64,000 nt of DNA, taken from positions 509 through 64,508 of the forward strand of contig NZ_FQZU01000018.1 of NCBI RefSeq assembly GCF_900142135.1, read 5' to 3'. Numbering within the stretch: the first letter of the stretch is position 1; each line of letters opens with the position of its first letter. A model generated the notes under the pieces. That model made no database searches. It was not told the origin of the DNA and saw nothing but the letters and a program-made list of their open reading frames with translations. Position numbers and translations under genes: made by a program. This DNA is from Desulfatibacillum alkenivorans DSM 16219 (GTDB lineage Bacteria > Desulfobacterota > Desulfobacteria > Desulfobacterales > Desulfatibacillaceae). Positions 1-8,029 of the stretch are shown here, one piece after another.

Positions 1-420
1 TGACGGGCAAAAAGCATGGACAGGCACGGGGGCCTGTCGCTACAAAAGCCAGGGCGTTTGGAGATGACGGGTTTTCCGTGACTTCCGTGGTTCAAAACAA
101 ACGTACAAATTGGGTGTTCAATTTTCAATCAGCCGGTATAAAAATTGATAACCATTTGAATTTAAAATTTTTTTATATGCATTCCCACGCACAGCATGGG
201 AACGAGAGCAAAGGACGAAGACCTTGGATTCCCGACAAGGACATTCGGGAATGACGGCCCCCCATCCTGTCCTTCCCCCCGGAAATGGGGGGAAGGGATC
301 ATGATTCCCGGGCTCCGGTTTATAATTCAGATCTTAGCCCCAGGTTTAAGTAGCTGATATCAGATTGTTACTTCCAAACTCGAAGGTGGAATAGTTCCTT
401 GTTTCTAATCCAACCGGGCC
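1..420. other. Gene-free stretch with repeat remnants
   Basis: I see no convincing gene here. Positions 15-45 (catgg-caggcacgggggcctg type) resemble 9748-9775. The stretch around 74-100 (ccgtgacttccgtggtt) resembles the degenerate cgtg-ttttcgtggtt stretch near 3860-3890. Positions 182-202 hold a short hairpin (ttccca / tgggaa) of the kind found in dispersed extragenic repeats. Confidence 0.5.
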
Positions 421-1029
421 TTAGTCGAAAGCCTCGGAGGTCTTCCAAACCTCCCAGACCTTGCCCACCAGATCCGGGCCGGGCTTGAGTGTCTGTTTGC
501 CGGGCTTCCAGCCGGAAGGCGTGGCTTCCGTTCCCTTGCTCTGGCGCACGGTCTGGAAAGCCTGAACCTGGCGAAAGGATTCCGACACGTTCCTGCCCAC
601 GGGCGGAGTCAGCACCTCGTAGCCCTGGACCACGCCGTCGGGATCGATGATAAAACGGCCGCGGGTTTCCACTCCGCCGTCCTCGTCGTAAATGCCGTAC
701 ATGGTTCCCACTTTTCCGCCGGCGTCCGACAGCATGGGGAAGGGAACCCCGCCCTCCACCATCTTGGAAAGCTCGTGATCATCCCACATTTTGTGCACAA
801 ACACGCTGTCCACGCTCATGGAAAGAATCTGCACGCCCAGCTTTTCAAATTCCGCATTCTTCTCGGCGACCGCCGAGATTTCAGTCGCTCAGACAAAGGT
901 GAAATCGCCCGGATAAAAGCACAACAGCACCCATTTGCCCAAATATTCGGATAATTGCACCGTAACAAACTCACCCTTTAAATAAGCCGGAGCCGTAAAA
1001 TCCGGAGCTTTTTTGCCTACCTTGATCAT
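421..1029 (-). CDS. Selenocysteine-containing peroxiredoxin (AhpC/TSA family)
   Basis: Thiol (here selenol) peroxidase that reduces hydroperoxides in the cytoplasm. Two apparent minus-strand ORFs join into one protein of about 202 residues if the in-frame TGA at 889-891 is read as selenocysteine. That codon falls in the peroxidatic motif, giving FTFV-U-ATE where AhpC-type enzymes have FTFVCPTE, at residue 47. A GC-rich hairpin with a GG-starting loop lies 11 nt after the TGA. Both halves are full family sequence (KAPDF near the N-terminus, PFPMLSD and [10 protein letters not shown] after the Sec), so a chance stop is unlikely. The usual C-terminal resolving Cys (VCPA-type motif) is missing; the region reads [13 protein letters not shown], so this looks like a 1-Sec enzyme. 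I chose the ATG at 1029 because AAGGAGG lies just upstream. An in-frame ATG at 1146 also has a perfect AGGAGG and would add 39 residues of non-family sequence. Confidence 0.85.
862..891 (-). promoter_or_regulatory. Putative bacterial SECIS element with its UGA codon
   Basis: On the minus strand the TGA (891-889) is followed after 11 nt by CTCGGC-GGTC-GCCGAG (877-862). This is a perfect 6-bp stem (7 bp if the loop is reduced to GT) whose loop begins with GG. Distance and loop fit the known bacterial SECIS pattern: a stem-loop just 3' of the UGA with a G among the first loop bases. The hairpin is also coding sequence. Confidence 0.75.
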
Positions 1030-1211
1030 GCCTGCCTCCTTGCTTTTTGCCTGGATTGTTGGTTGCGGTGACGCCGTTTCCTTCGCCTCTTCCCCCACGG
1101 GCCCTCCTGTGGGGCGGGCGCAACCGGGGCTGAATTCCTTGGGCATAGGTTCCTCCTATGGTTTATATTGGTATTTATGATTCTTTGCGCGCTCTTGCCA
1201 AGATTTTGTCT

Positions 1212-1241
1212 ATGATACGCCGCCTCTCCTTTTCAAGGCAA
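1212..1241 (-). promoter_or_regulatory. Possible promoter of the peroxiredoxin gene
   Basis: On the minus strand TTGCCT (1241-1236) and TATCAT (1217-1212) are separated by 18 bp. The -10 is good and the -35 is weak. It lies upstream of the RBS-bearing ATG at 1146, so the mRNA would include both candidate starts. Confidence 0.35.
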
Positions 1242-1281
1242 GAAAAAATGACACTCATTCCTAATTAGTTATGGGACTTTC

Positions 1282-1310
1282 TTGACCTGAGCCTGATGGG
1301 TTCATATACT
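1282..1310 (+). promoter_or_regulatory. Sigma-70 promoter for the VOC-cupin-transporter genes
   Basis: TTGACC (1282-1287), a 17-bp spacer, and TATACT (1305-1310) lie 40 bp before the VOC start codon. Match to consensus is 5/6 in each box. Confidence 0.65.
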
Positions 1311-1349
1311 TGCTGAAAAGGAACAATTTAGAGGGTTGGCGAGGACTCT

Positions 1350-1955
1350 ATGACTAAATTTACCGGCATCAATCATTTGGCAATGGCCACAGGCGATATG
1401 GAAAAAACCATACGCTTTTGGAGAGACCTGTTGGGGATGCGTCTTGTGGCAGGCTTGGGCAGGCCCGGCTTACGGCATTATTTTTTTGAAATCAGCGAGA
1501 ATGACTGCATCGCTTTTTTTGAATGGGACGGCGTGGAGCCGGTCGAGAAAAAGGACCACGGCTATCCGGTTCGCGGGCCGTATGTTTTTGATCATGTTTC
1601 CATCGGCGTGGAAACGGAAAAGGAGTTGTACGACCTGAAAGACAAGCTGGAGGCGGCCGGGTTTCCCGTTACCGACGCCATGGATCATGGCTTCATCCAT
1701 TCCATATACGCCTTTGACCCCAACGGAATTCCCATCGAGTTTTCCTGGCCGGTTCCGGGCAGGGATATTAGAAAAACTCCGGTGTTGGTGGATAGGGGCC
1801 CTTCGGAAACCGCCCTGGAAGGGCCGGACCCGCAGCCCGGGCAATGGCCTGAGGTCTCCAAACCCACGCCGCAGGATTGGCGGGTCGCTTTCGCCGGCGC
1901 GGGCATGGATCTTTTTGAAAAGCCCAACCATTTTGAAAAAAAGGGAGAAAATTGA
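1350..1955 (+). CDS. VOC (glyoxalase/dioxygenase-fold) family protein
   Basis: 201-residue protein of the vicinal-oxygen-chelate superfamily, whose metal enzymes act on small organic substrates. The N-terminus (GINHLAMATGDMEKTIRFW) is the classic first beta-alpha-beta module with the metal-ligand His. A second module has FDHVSIGV, and the C-terminal Glu ligand is likely in the PNGIPIEFSW stretch (residues about 125-135). A C-terminal tail of about 60 residues rich in Pro and Trp is not part of the fold. Substrate cannot be told from the sequence. A good promoter lies 40 bp upstream; a cupin gene follows 97 bp downstream. Confidence 0.8.
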   Translation: MTKFTGINHLAMATGDMEKTIRFWRDLLGMRLVAGLGRPGLRHYFFEISENDCIAFFEWDGVEPVEKKDHGYPVRGPYVFDHVSIGVETEKELYDLKDKLEAAGFPVTDAMDHGFIHSIYAFDPNGIPIEFSWPVPGRDIRKTPVLVDRGPSETALEGPDPQPGQWPEVSKPTPQDWRVAFAGAGMDLFEKPNHFEKKGEN

Positions 1956-2052
1956 GTTTTTTGACTTGAATCAAGGACAGCCAGGGCTATCAGGTGTAGA
2001 TTTCACCCGTCAAGGCATTGAAAACGGCTTTTTAAATGAGGAGGTTCGCAAC

Positions 2053-2370
2053 ATGAAGCACCTGAACATTATTGAAGTGAACGACTTCAACGACCTGAGC
2101 CTGAGCAAATACTTGGTTCACGATTCACCGTACTTCAAGATCCTCAACTTCAATTTCAGAGCCGGGCAAAAGCTGCCCATTCACTCCCATCAGATCGACG
2201 GCCAGCTTTCCATATTGGTTCTGGAAGGGGAGGGCGAGTTCCTGGGAGGCGAAGGCGCAGCCATTCCCGCCAAGCCGGGAGACATCCTCATCTCCGAGAT
2301 TTCGGAACCCCACGGCATTAACGCCCTTACGGACATGCGCGTGCTTGTGACCATAGCGCCCCCTATCTGA
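2053..2370 (+). CDS. Small cupin-domain protein
   Basis: 105-residue single-domain cupin. Motif 1 is seen as LPIHSHQIDGQLSILVLEGEG (His-X-His and downstream residues) and motif 2 as KPGDILISEISEPHGI with its His, a plausible metal site. No catalytic role can be assigned; such proteins often act as small dioxygenases, isomerases or sensors. I chose the ATG at 2053 because GAGGAGG lies 7 bp before it; the longer reading frame upstream overlaps the VOC gene and has no family similarity. Confidence 0.8.
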   Translation: MKHLNIIEVNDFNDLSLSKYLVHDSPYFKILNFNFRAGQKLPIHSHQIDGQLSILVLEGEGEFLGGEGAAIPAKPGDILISEISEPHGINALTDMRVLVTIAPPI

Positions 2371-2439
2371 GTCGCCCGTCAGGAAAGGACTGGGTGCGGG
2401 TTGACAATCGGGCCTGTTTTGTGACGCCGGTACGCTGTT

Positions 2440-3768
2440 ATGAATAAGAATTCCTCCAATCACACCCCCAGAGAAACCTGGGGAAGTAAAATCGGTTTCA
2501 TCGCCGCCTGCATGGGCGCTGCCATCGGCCTGGGCAATATCTGGCTTTTTCCCTGGCGGTTGGGGCGCTACGGCGGCGCCGCTTTTTTAATCCCCTACCT
2601 GTTGTTCGTCTTCGGACTGGTGCGGTTCGGCTTGGCCGCGGAACTCGCCCTGGGCCGCAGGGAGCAGCGGGGGCCCATGGGCGCCCTGTCCCAGGTTTTC
2701 GGACGCTTGCATCCCGGTCTTGGCAAGCTGTTGGGGCTGGTTCCCGTGCTGGCCGTATCGGGCATCCTGGTGTTTTATTCCATCGTGTTGGGATGGATCA
2801 TCCGGTACTTCTGGCTTTTTATCAGCCACGACCTTTCCGGCTCCGATTTTTCCGCCTTGTTCGGGAGTTTTGCAGGCAACACAGCTTCCATGCCCTGGCA
2901 CGTCCTGGCCATAGGCCTAACCGCGTTTATCGCCGCCCAGGGGGTGCAATCCGGCCTGGAGCGCATCAACAAGGCGGCCATGCCTTTATTGTTCGGAATA
3001 CTCGCCATTCTCCTGGTGCGCAGCCTGACCCTGCCCGGGGCTCTGGAGGGCCTTGCGTTTTTAACCAAACCGGACTGGAAATGCCTGTGGGACATCCAAA
3101 CCTGGATCATGGCCCTGGGCCAGAGCTTTTTCACGGTCAGCCTGGGAGGCATGCTCATCTACGGCAGCTATTTGGACGAAGGCATGGACATCCCCAGCGC
3201 CTCGCTGGCCACCGCCGTCATGAACAGCCTGGCTTCCTTTCTGGCCGCCTTTGTGATCATCCCCGCAACCTTTGCCTTTGGCGTGGACGCCGCAGCCGGG
3301 CCGGACCTGATGTTCGTAACCATGCCCCGGATTTTCGACGTCATGCCCGGAGGACGGGTGTACGGCGCCTTGTTTTTCTTCAGCGTGATTCTGGCGGGAT
3401 TGTCGTCGGCCTTGAATCTGGTGGAAGTTCCCGTGGAAGCGTTGATGGATCAGCTAAAGCTGCCGCGCAAAAAAGCGGCGGTTTTGGTCGCGTGCATCGC
3501 CTTGGGGATCGGATTGTACCTGGATCTCAATATGGGCGTATTTGAAAAATGGGTGGATCTTTTTACCATTTACATGCTTCCCGCCGGAGCGTTGATCATC
3601 GCCGTGGGCCTGTTTTGGATTCTGGGAGCCGACGCCGCCCTCAAGGCCATAAACACCGGATGCAAAAAGCCCTGGACCCGCGGCCTGATCAAGTACCTTT
3701 CCTGGGTTTTCGTGCCCGTCTGCCTTATTGTCTGGATCCTCGGCATGGCCTTGGGAGGGATAGGGTAA
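2440..3768 (+). CDS. Sodium-dependent transporter of the NSS/SNF family
   Basis: 442-residue inner-membrane Na+:solute symporter, probably for an amino acid or related compound. The N-terminus has the family hallmark GFIAACMGAAIGLGNIWLFPW (TM1, residues 14-34) that forms the sodium and substrate site. About 11 further hydrophobic segments follow, as expected for LeuT-fold proteins. Length is usual for bacterial members. It follows the VOC and cupin genes on the same strand with 69 bp between, so it may be co-transcribed and import the substrate of those enzymes; this is inference. Confidence 0.88.
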   Translation: MNKNSSNHTPRETWGSKIGFIAACMGAAIGLGNIWLFPWRLGRYGGAAFLIPYLLFVFGLVRFGLAAELALGRREQRGPMGALSQVFGRLHPGLGKLLGLVPVLAVSGILVFYSIVLGWIIRYFWLFISHDLSGSDFSALFGSFAGNTASMPWHVLAIGLTAFIAAQGVQSGLERINKAAMPLLFGILAILLVRSLTLPGALEGLAFLTKPDWKCLWDIQTWIMALGQSFFTVSLGGMLIYGSYLDEGMDIPSASLATAVMNSLASFLAAFVIIPATFAFGVDAAAGPDLMFVTMPRIFDVMPGGRVYGALFFFSVILAGLSSALNLVEVPVEALMDQLKLPRKKAAVLVACIALGIGLYLDLNMGVFEKWVDLFTIYMLPAGALIIAVGLFWILGADAALKAINTGCKKPWTRGLIKYLSWVFVPVCLIVWILGMALGGIG

Positions 3769-3937
3769 GGCTCCGTTAAGACAGACATGCCATTCAGCCT
3801 GAGCAAAGGCTTCTTTCCATTCACACCACGAAAAGTTTTGATATCCGGTAGTTTTCAATTTCGTGTTTTCGGTGTTTTTCGTGGTTAAAATGCTGACTTT
3901 CAGGCTTGGAATAAATCTTCGGGGGCTGAAAATAACA

Positions 3938-3967
3938 AACGCCGCATGATCGAAATCATGCGGCGTT
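3938..3967 (-). terminator. Terminator of the tRNA-Phe transcript
   Basis: Perfect 13-bp inverted repeat (3938-3950 / 3955-3967) with a 4-base loop, 9 bp beyond the tRNA 3' end. On the minus strand it is followed by a T-rich stretch. It could also act on the plus strand after the transporter gene, where it ends in TTTT. Confidence 0.7.
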
Positions 3968-3976
3968 TTGTTAGGC

Positions 3977-4052
<76 letters not shown>

Positions 4053-4099
4053 TTGGCCTTATGTCTTTGCCGGTTTGCGTTACCGCCAAAGTGGGACCG

Positions 4100-4128
4100 T
4101 ATATAGGAGTTTGAGCCGAAGATGTCAA
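4100..4128 (-). promoter_or_regulatory. Promoter of tRNA-Phe
   Basis: On the minus strand a perfect TTGACA (4128-4123), a 17-bp spacer and TATATA (4105-4100) lie about 50 bp upstream of the mature tRNA 5' end. Confidence 0.8.
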
Positions 4129-4487
4129 GGAGAAAATCCGCTCTGGTTAAGAATTTGTTTGATCTTTTATCTGCTGGCCGGGATTGGCCGTTTTACGCCT
4201 GAAAGCGACGCACGGCAATTGGTTTGGAGCCGATCCCTCTCTCACGATCAAATCCTTCTTTTGCTCTTGTATTATTTAATAATTCCAGGTTCTAACGCGA
4301 AAATAAGCCGCTTTTTGCGGGCGGGGCCGGTTTCGCCGCCGCCGCCCGCCAGTCAAGGACATTTTCAGGAAATCCCGAAAAAAATTTTCCCTTCCCAAAG
4401 GCCGATCCAGACATTTTTTGAAAAAAAGTTCAGTCTTTTGCTTACGAAGCGCCCGGCAAGAATTTTCCCGGACCCGGGTCCAAGCAA
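4129..4487. other. Intergenic stretch without a recognised gene
   Basis: An open frame across 4075-4626 on the plus strand runs into the Fe-S protein gene on the other strand and has no protein-like composition. I see no RNA gene or clear terminator here. Confidence 0.5.
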
Positions 4488-5510
4488 TCAGGTATTGCGG
4501 ATAAAATCCCTGGGCCGGAATTCCTCCAGCGTCAAGGCCTCGCCTGGGCAGGTGGACACGCAATTGCCGCAGCCGAAGCAGCTTTCCAGGTCGATGACGG
4601 CCACGTCCTGGCACTCGATGGCGTGAAACTGGCAACGGTCCACGCAGGTTCCGCAGCCCAGGCACGCATCCTCGTCCAGCTTCACCCGGAATCGGGACGG
4701 CGCAAAGGCTTCATACTTCACCTGATTGACGGCAAAGAGCCCCGTGCAGCAGCACGAGCAGCAATTGCACAAAGCCACGTCCGATTTGACGTTATTGCGG
4801 GTCATATGCACCAGCCCTGCGTCCTCGGCGGCCTTGAGCTTGGCTAAGGCGTCCTTTGTGGTGATTTCCGCGCCGATCCCGCGCTCCAGGGCTTCCTGGC
4901 CGAATTTGTTGATCAGCATGCAAATGTGGGCGTCCTCGGGCGCCGGGCAATCCGGGCTTTTGTTCAGACGATGCCGCGTGGCCCGGCAAACGCACGGAAT
5001 GGCCACGATCTGCCGGGCGTTTTCTATGATGTTTCGCGCTGAGTCCTCGTCCAAAACCGTGGAGCGCGTATCCACCGCAGCCTCCACCGGGATGGTCCGC
5101 ATCATGGGCGGCACGTTCAGTTTTTTCCATGTGGGGAAGATTTCCGGCATTTCCCGGCGGATCATGTGGTCCCACAACTCCACCATATCCATGTTGATTC
5201 CCGGAGTGAGCAGCACCGCGTCCCGCAATTCGATCAGACCGGGATACAGTACGTAAACTTCTTCTTCCGCTTGCACTTTCTGGTTTTTACAAATCGCCCC
5301 AAAATGGCGAAGGACCTTAAGGATGTTTCTCACGTCCTCCACCGGAACGCCGGTTTTTTCGGACAACTGCGGGGCGTCGCCCGGAAGGGCGGCGGCCACC
5401 TTTTGTTTTTCTTCGGTGTCAAACAAGGTGGAAAGGATGGTCCCAAGGGTTTCCGATTTGGGATAACCCAATTTTTTTGCATAAAACTTTAAGGGTTCCG
5501 GTGTTTGCAT
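4488..5510 (-). CDS. Large [4Fe-4S] protein with winged-helix-like N-terminus (family copy 1)
   Basis: 340 residues, first of three homologous proteins in this window (others at 59593 and 62529). The N-terminal third has alternating helices and a strand pair that look like a winged-helix domain (for example KTGVPVEDVRNILKVLRHFG). The middle has PCVCRATRH and a Cys cluster CNCCSCCC. The C-terminus holds two ferredoxin motifs, CLGCGTCVDRC and CFGCGNCVSTCP. The protein is therefore likely a multi-cluster electron carrier, with no signal peptide. RBS AGGAG lies 6 bp before the ATG. It follows the QueG-like gene by 18 bp in one operon, which suggests electron transfer to or from that protein. Exact function is unknown. 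Confidence 0.8.
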   Translation of the reverse strand: MQTPEPLKFYAKKLGYPKSETLGTILSTLFDTEEKQKVAAALPGDAPQLSEKTGVPVEDVRNILKVLRHFGAICKNQKVQAEEEVYVLYPGLIELRDAVLLTPGINMDMVELWDHMIRREMPEIFPTWKKLNVPPMMRTIPVEAAVDTRSTVLDEDSARNIIENARQIVAIPCVCRATRHRLNKSPDCPAPEDAHICMLINKFGQEALERGIGAEITTKDALAKLKAAEDAGLVHMTRNNVKSDVALCNCCSCCCTGLFAVNQVKYEAFAPSRFRVKLDEDACLGCGTCVDRCQFHAIECQDVAVIDLESCFGCGNCVSTCPGEALTLEEFRPRDFIRNT

Positions 5511-5528
5511 TTGTTCTCCTGATTTGTA

Positions 5529-6650
5529 TTAATCGAACATGTCCAGGGCGTGCCTGATTTCTCCAAGCACGGGCTCCTGAGCTTTTGGGGCGAATCCTTC
5601 CAGAGCCTGTTTGGCCTTTTCTCCGCCGATCCTGCCCAGGGCCCAGGCGATCATGCCTAAAACCCGCTCGTCGTCATGCTCGCCAAAGGCTGTGACCAGG
5701 TCGTCCACGTACATCGGGTCCAGGGTGTTGCCCATGACCCGGGCCACGTTCATCTTCCAGCGCCAGATATGCTCGTAGCCCATATAAAACATGTGGGGCC
5801 AGATTTTGGTCTCAAAATACTCCTTGTCCATGTGCAGGAGCTTGGGCAGTTCAAAGTCTCCGGCTTTGGCGACGACTTTTGGATTGACGGGCAGGTCTTT
5901 GGCCAGCCAGGGGGCGTTGCGCGGGCACACATTCTGACAGCGGTCGCAGCCGTATACGAAAAGCCCCATGGCTTCCCGAATTTCCATTGGCGTGATGCCC
6001 CTTCCGTAATAGCTGAGAAAGGAGATGCACTTGCGCGGATCCAGCCTGCCGTTGCCTTTTAAGGCTTTGGTGGGGCAGGCGGCGATGCAGGCGTTGCGGC
6101 ACCAGTCCGGGCACCCGAATCGCATGGTCGGCTCGTCCGCTTCAAATTCCTGGTCCACCACCACGGCGATGGGAAAATTAAAGGAGCTGCGCGCCTCGGC
6201 CTTGCGGGAGTAAAACAGGCAGTTCTTGCCAAGGGTTCCCAGACCGGCCCGGGTGGCGGCGCCCCGATGGGGGAGGTTAAAAGGAACCTTGGAGTTGATT
6301 CCGGCGTCCCGCAGGAAGCTCCTGAAAGCCTTGATGCGCAGGGCCAGGCCGTCCTTGGTCACCCGGTCGTCATCCAGATAGCAGCGTCCGAAATGGCGCT
6401 CCATGGAAGGGGGGAAGGCCTTTTGGAAATACCCCTCCAGCAGCACGATGATGGACTTGCCTTCCGGCATGACGGAGGCGGGATCCGTACCCTTTAACAA
6501 GGATAGGCCCATTTTTTCAGCCCAGCCGTATTCCTCCTGGTGGGCCTCCAGGTATTCTTTGGAATTGTCGAAAGGCTCCATGGTGGTGATTCCCACGTCC
6601 ACGAATCCATTGTCATAGGCGGCTTGCATCACGTCTTGTTTGGTGATCAC
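5529..6650 (-). CDS. QueG-like double-[4Fe-4S] reductase with HEAT-like C-terminus
   Basis: 373 residues related to epoxyqueuosine reductase (QueG) and the iron-sulfur half of reductive dehalogenases. Residues about 125-150 carry PHRGAATRAGLGTLGKNCL, matching the QueG active-site region. Two ferredoxin-type motifs follow: CPDWCRNACIAACP and CDRCQNVCP. The C-terminal 60 residues look like HEAT/PBS repeats. The protein lacks obvious tRNA-modification neighbours and its partner gene is an Fe-S protein, so a redox enzyme other than queuosine synthesis is quite possible. Function in this operon is uncertain. Confidence 0.75.
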   Translation of the reverse strand: MITKQDVMQAAYDNGFVDVGITTMEPFDNSKEYLEAHQEEYGWAEKMGLSLLKGTDPASVMPEGKSIIVLLEGYFQKAFPPSMERHFGRCYLDDDRVTKDGLALRIKAFRSFLRDAGINSKVPFNLPHRGAATRAGLGTLGKNCLFYSRKAEARSSFNFPIAVVVDQEFEADEPTMRFGCPDWCRNACIAACPTKALKGNGRLDPRKCISFLSYYGRGITPMEIREAMGLFVYGCDRCQNVCPRNAPWLAKDLPVNPKVVAKAGDFELPKLLHMDKEYFETKIWPHMFYMGYEHIWRWKMNVARVMGNTLDPMYVDDLVTAFGEHDDERVLGMIAWALGRIGGEKAKQALEGFAPKAQEPVLGEIRHALDMFD

Positions 6651-7182
6651 GTTTGTCTCCTTGGCGAAAAAATTAGGGATGTCTTGGGCGGATTATTCCA
6701 CCATCGCCGACCCGTTTTGGTTGAAGATGCGGCGGGAAATTTTCAGCGCTTGAGGAAACTCCCGAACCCCGGACGAAAGGCTTGAGACCGCTCCTTCTCC
6801 CTTTCGATCCATGCGTTTTAATTATACATGCTTCCTGCTCTAAAATAAAGAGCGCTCGTTAGAATTTTTTGTATAACCTTTTATTTCCCCGCTTAATTTA
6901 AACCTGCAATTAAATATACCGCTTGGTATAGTATCCGAAAAATCCCCTTGATTGTCAACGCAAATTCAAGCCTCAACCGGGCGCGCGCAGACGCCCCTGC
7001 AAGCCAGGCGTTGCTAATTTTTCGGGGCTGTTTTTTCGGCTTGGCGTTTTTTCTTCTGATTTTCAAGATGAAATCTTGTGGTTTGATACGATCATTCTTG
7101 TAAAATGGCGTCGACATCTGATATGAACCGAAAAATTGATATTCGGTTCCCAGCATCTTAAACAGGAAAGGATCATGAGTCC
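6651..7182. other. Long divergent intergenic region
   Basis: No gene recognised. It holds the minus-strand promoter and palindrome at 6915-6958 described separately, leaving a 5' leader of roughly 260 nt before the QueG-like gene. The part near 6830-6910 is AT-rich. Confidence 0.5.
6915..6958 (-). promoter_or_regulatory. Promoter with TetR-type palindromic operator
   Basis: On the minus strand a perfect TTGACA (6958-6953), a 17-bp spacer and GATACT (6935-6930) are followed at the start-site position by TATACC-GCTT-GGTATA (6930-6915), a perfect 6-bp inverted repeat. Position and form fit a repressor operator, most likely of the TetR family. It should drive the QueG-like / Fe-S operon. Confidence 0.6.
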
Positions 7183-7692
7183 ATGAAATCCGATAAAGCC
7201 ACTCCTTTGCTTATTGTCATCGCTGTTTTGCTGATCGCCAACCTGGCCGCCACGGCCTGGGTGGCGGTTAAAGTCTCCTCGCCATCCACACACGTCAGCG
7301 GGGAGCAGCCTGGGGAAGTCCTGCCTGATTTCATCACCAAGGACGTTAAGAAAAAGATCTTCAATGATTTTCAGGCTGCTTATAATAGCGGGAGCCATGA
7401 CGCCTTTTATAATTTATTCAGTGATTTGGCCAAAGCGCAAATTGACGAGGAGGCGTTGGGAGGAACCCACGATCAACTGTTGTCCTCGCTCGGAAAAGTG
7501 GAGGACGGTGTGTATTCCCACTATAATTATGTGCAAAGGCAAGGAAATTTAAAAGTCTTTGTTTTATATTACGCTGTCAAACTGCCGGATTCTCTCTTAG
7601 GCAATGCGGGCGAGGTGAAAATCACCATTTCCGTTGATGACGAAGAATACGGCATTTTGGGCGCCCACTTGTTTTCCAACTCCCAAGGATGA
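7183..7692 (+). CDS. Membrane-anchored hypothetical protein
   Basis: 169 residues. An N-terminal hydrophobic segment (residues about 8-30, ATPLLIVIAVLLIANLAATA) gives a single anchor or uncleaved signal. The remaining 130 residues are soluble, mixed alpha/beta, and probably periplasmic. The FNDFQAAYNSGSHDAFYNLF region resembles small NTF2-like or DUF3887-type domains, but I do not recognise the family firmly. A ribosome site AGGAAAGG sits 5 bp before a three-codon mini-frame at 7175 (ATG-AGT-CCA-TGA) whose stop overlaps this ATG, so translational coupling is possible. Confidence 0.6.
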   Translation: MKSDKATPLLIVIAVLLIANLAATAWVAVKVSSPSTHVSGEQPGEVLPDFITKDVKKKIFNDFQAAYNSGSHDAFYNLFSDLAKAQIDEEALGGTHDQLLSSLGKVEDGVYSHYNYVQRQGNLKVFVLYYAVKLPDSLLGNAGEVKITISVDDEEYGILGAHLFSNSQG

Positions 7693-8029
7693 TACGTCTC
7701 TTTTTCAGAGCGCGGGAACCGGAAAGACTCCGTTCCGGATTTCTTAACGCCTGCAAAACAGCCATGCATTATTTTTTCGCATCTAAACAGAATCGTTCAT
7801 TTTTTCGGCGCTGATTGCTGCGGCTTTCAGCGCCGCTGCAGCATGGATCCAGGACGGCGTTAAAACCGTTGTTGATTCTCCCTGCTTGTGCTAAATTTTG
7901 CCATTAAATGAAAATGCAGGCGCGGGGCTCGTATTGCGTTTTGAAAGACGCAAGGCCGCCCGCGGCCCTGTGTTTGTTTTCCGGTCGTTCTTCCAGGAAA
8001 AAAATCCACTTCCACACAAGAAGGATGCA
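7693..8029. other. Spacer before the TIR-SIR2 gene
   Basis: Contains a 9-bp inverted repeat (7806-7814 / 7827-7835, cggcgctga / tcagcgccg) that may end the upstream transcript, although no T-run follows. The open frame extends upstream of the chosen TIR-SIR2 start here, but without family sequence. Confidence 0.4.

Noticed and set aside
421-1146. Peroxiredoxin as a frameshifted or nonsense pseudogene
   Set aside because: The frame is unbroken apart from the TGA at the catalytic site, and a SECIS-like hairpin follows, so Sec coding is the better reading.
4075-4626. 183-codon plus-strand open frame
   Set aside because: Runs into the antisense of the Fe-S protein gene, overlaps the tRNA promoter, and has no protein-like pattern.
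7898-8029. N-terminal extension of the TIR-SIR2 frame
   Set aside because: No family sequence; the TIR fold begins at the ATG 8030, which has a ribosome site.
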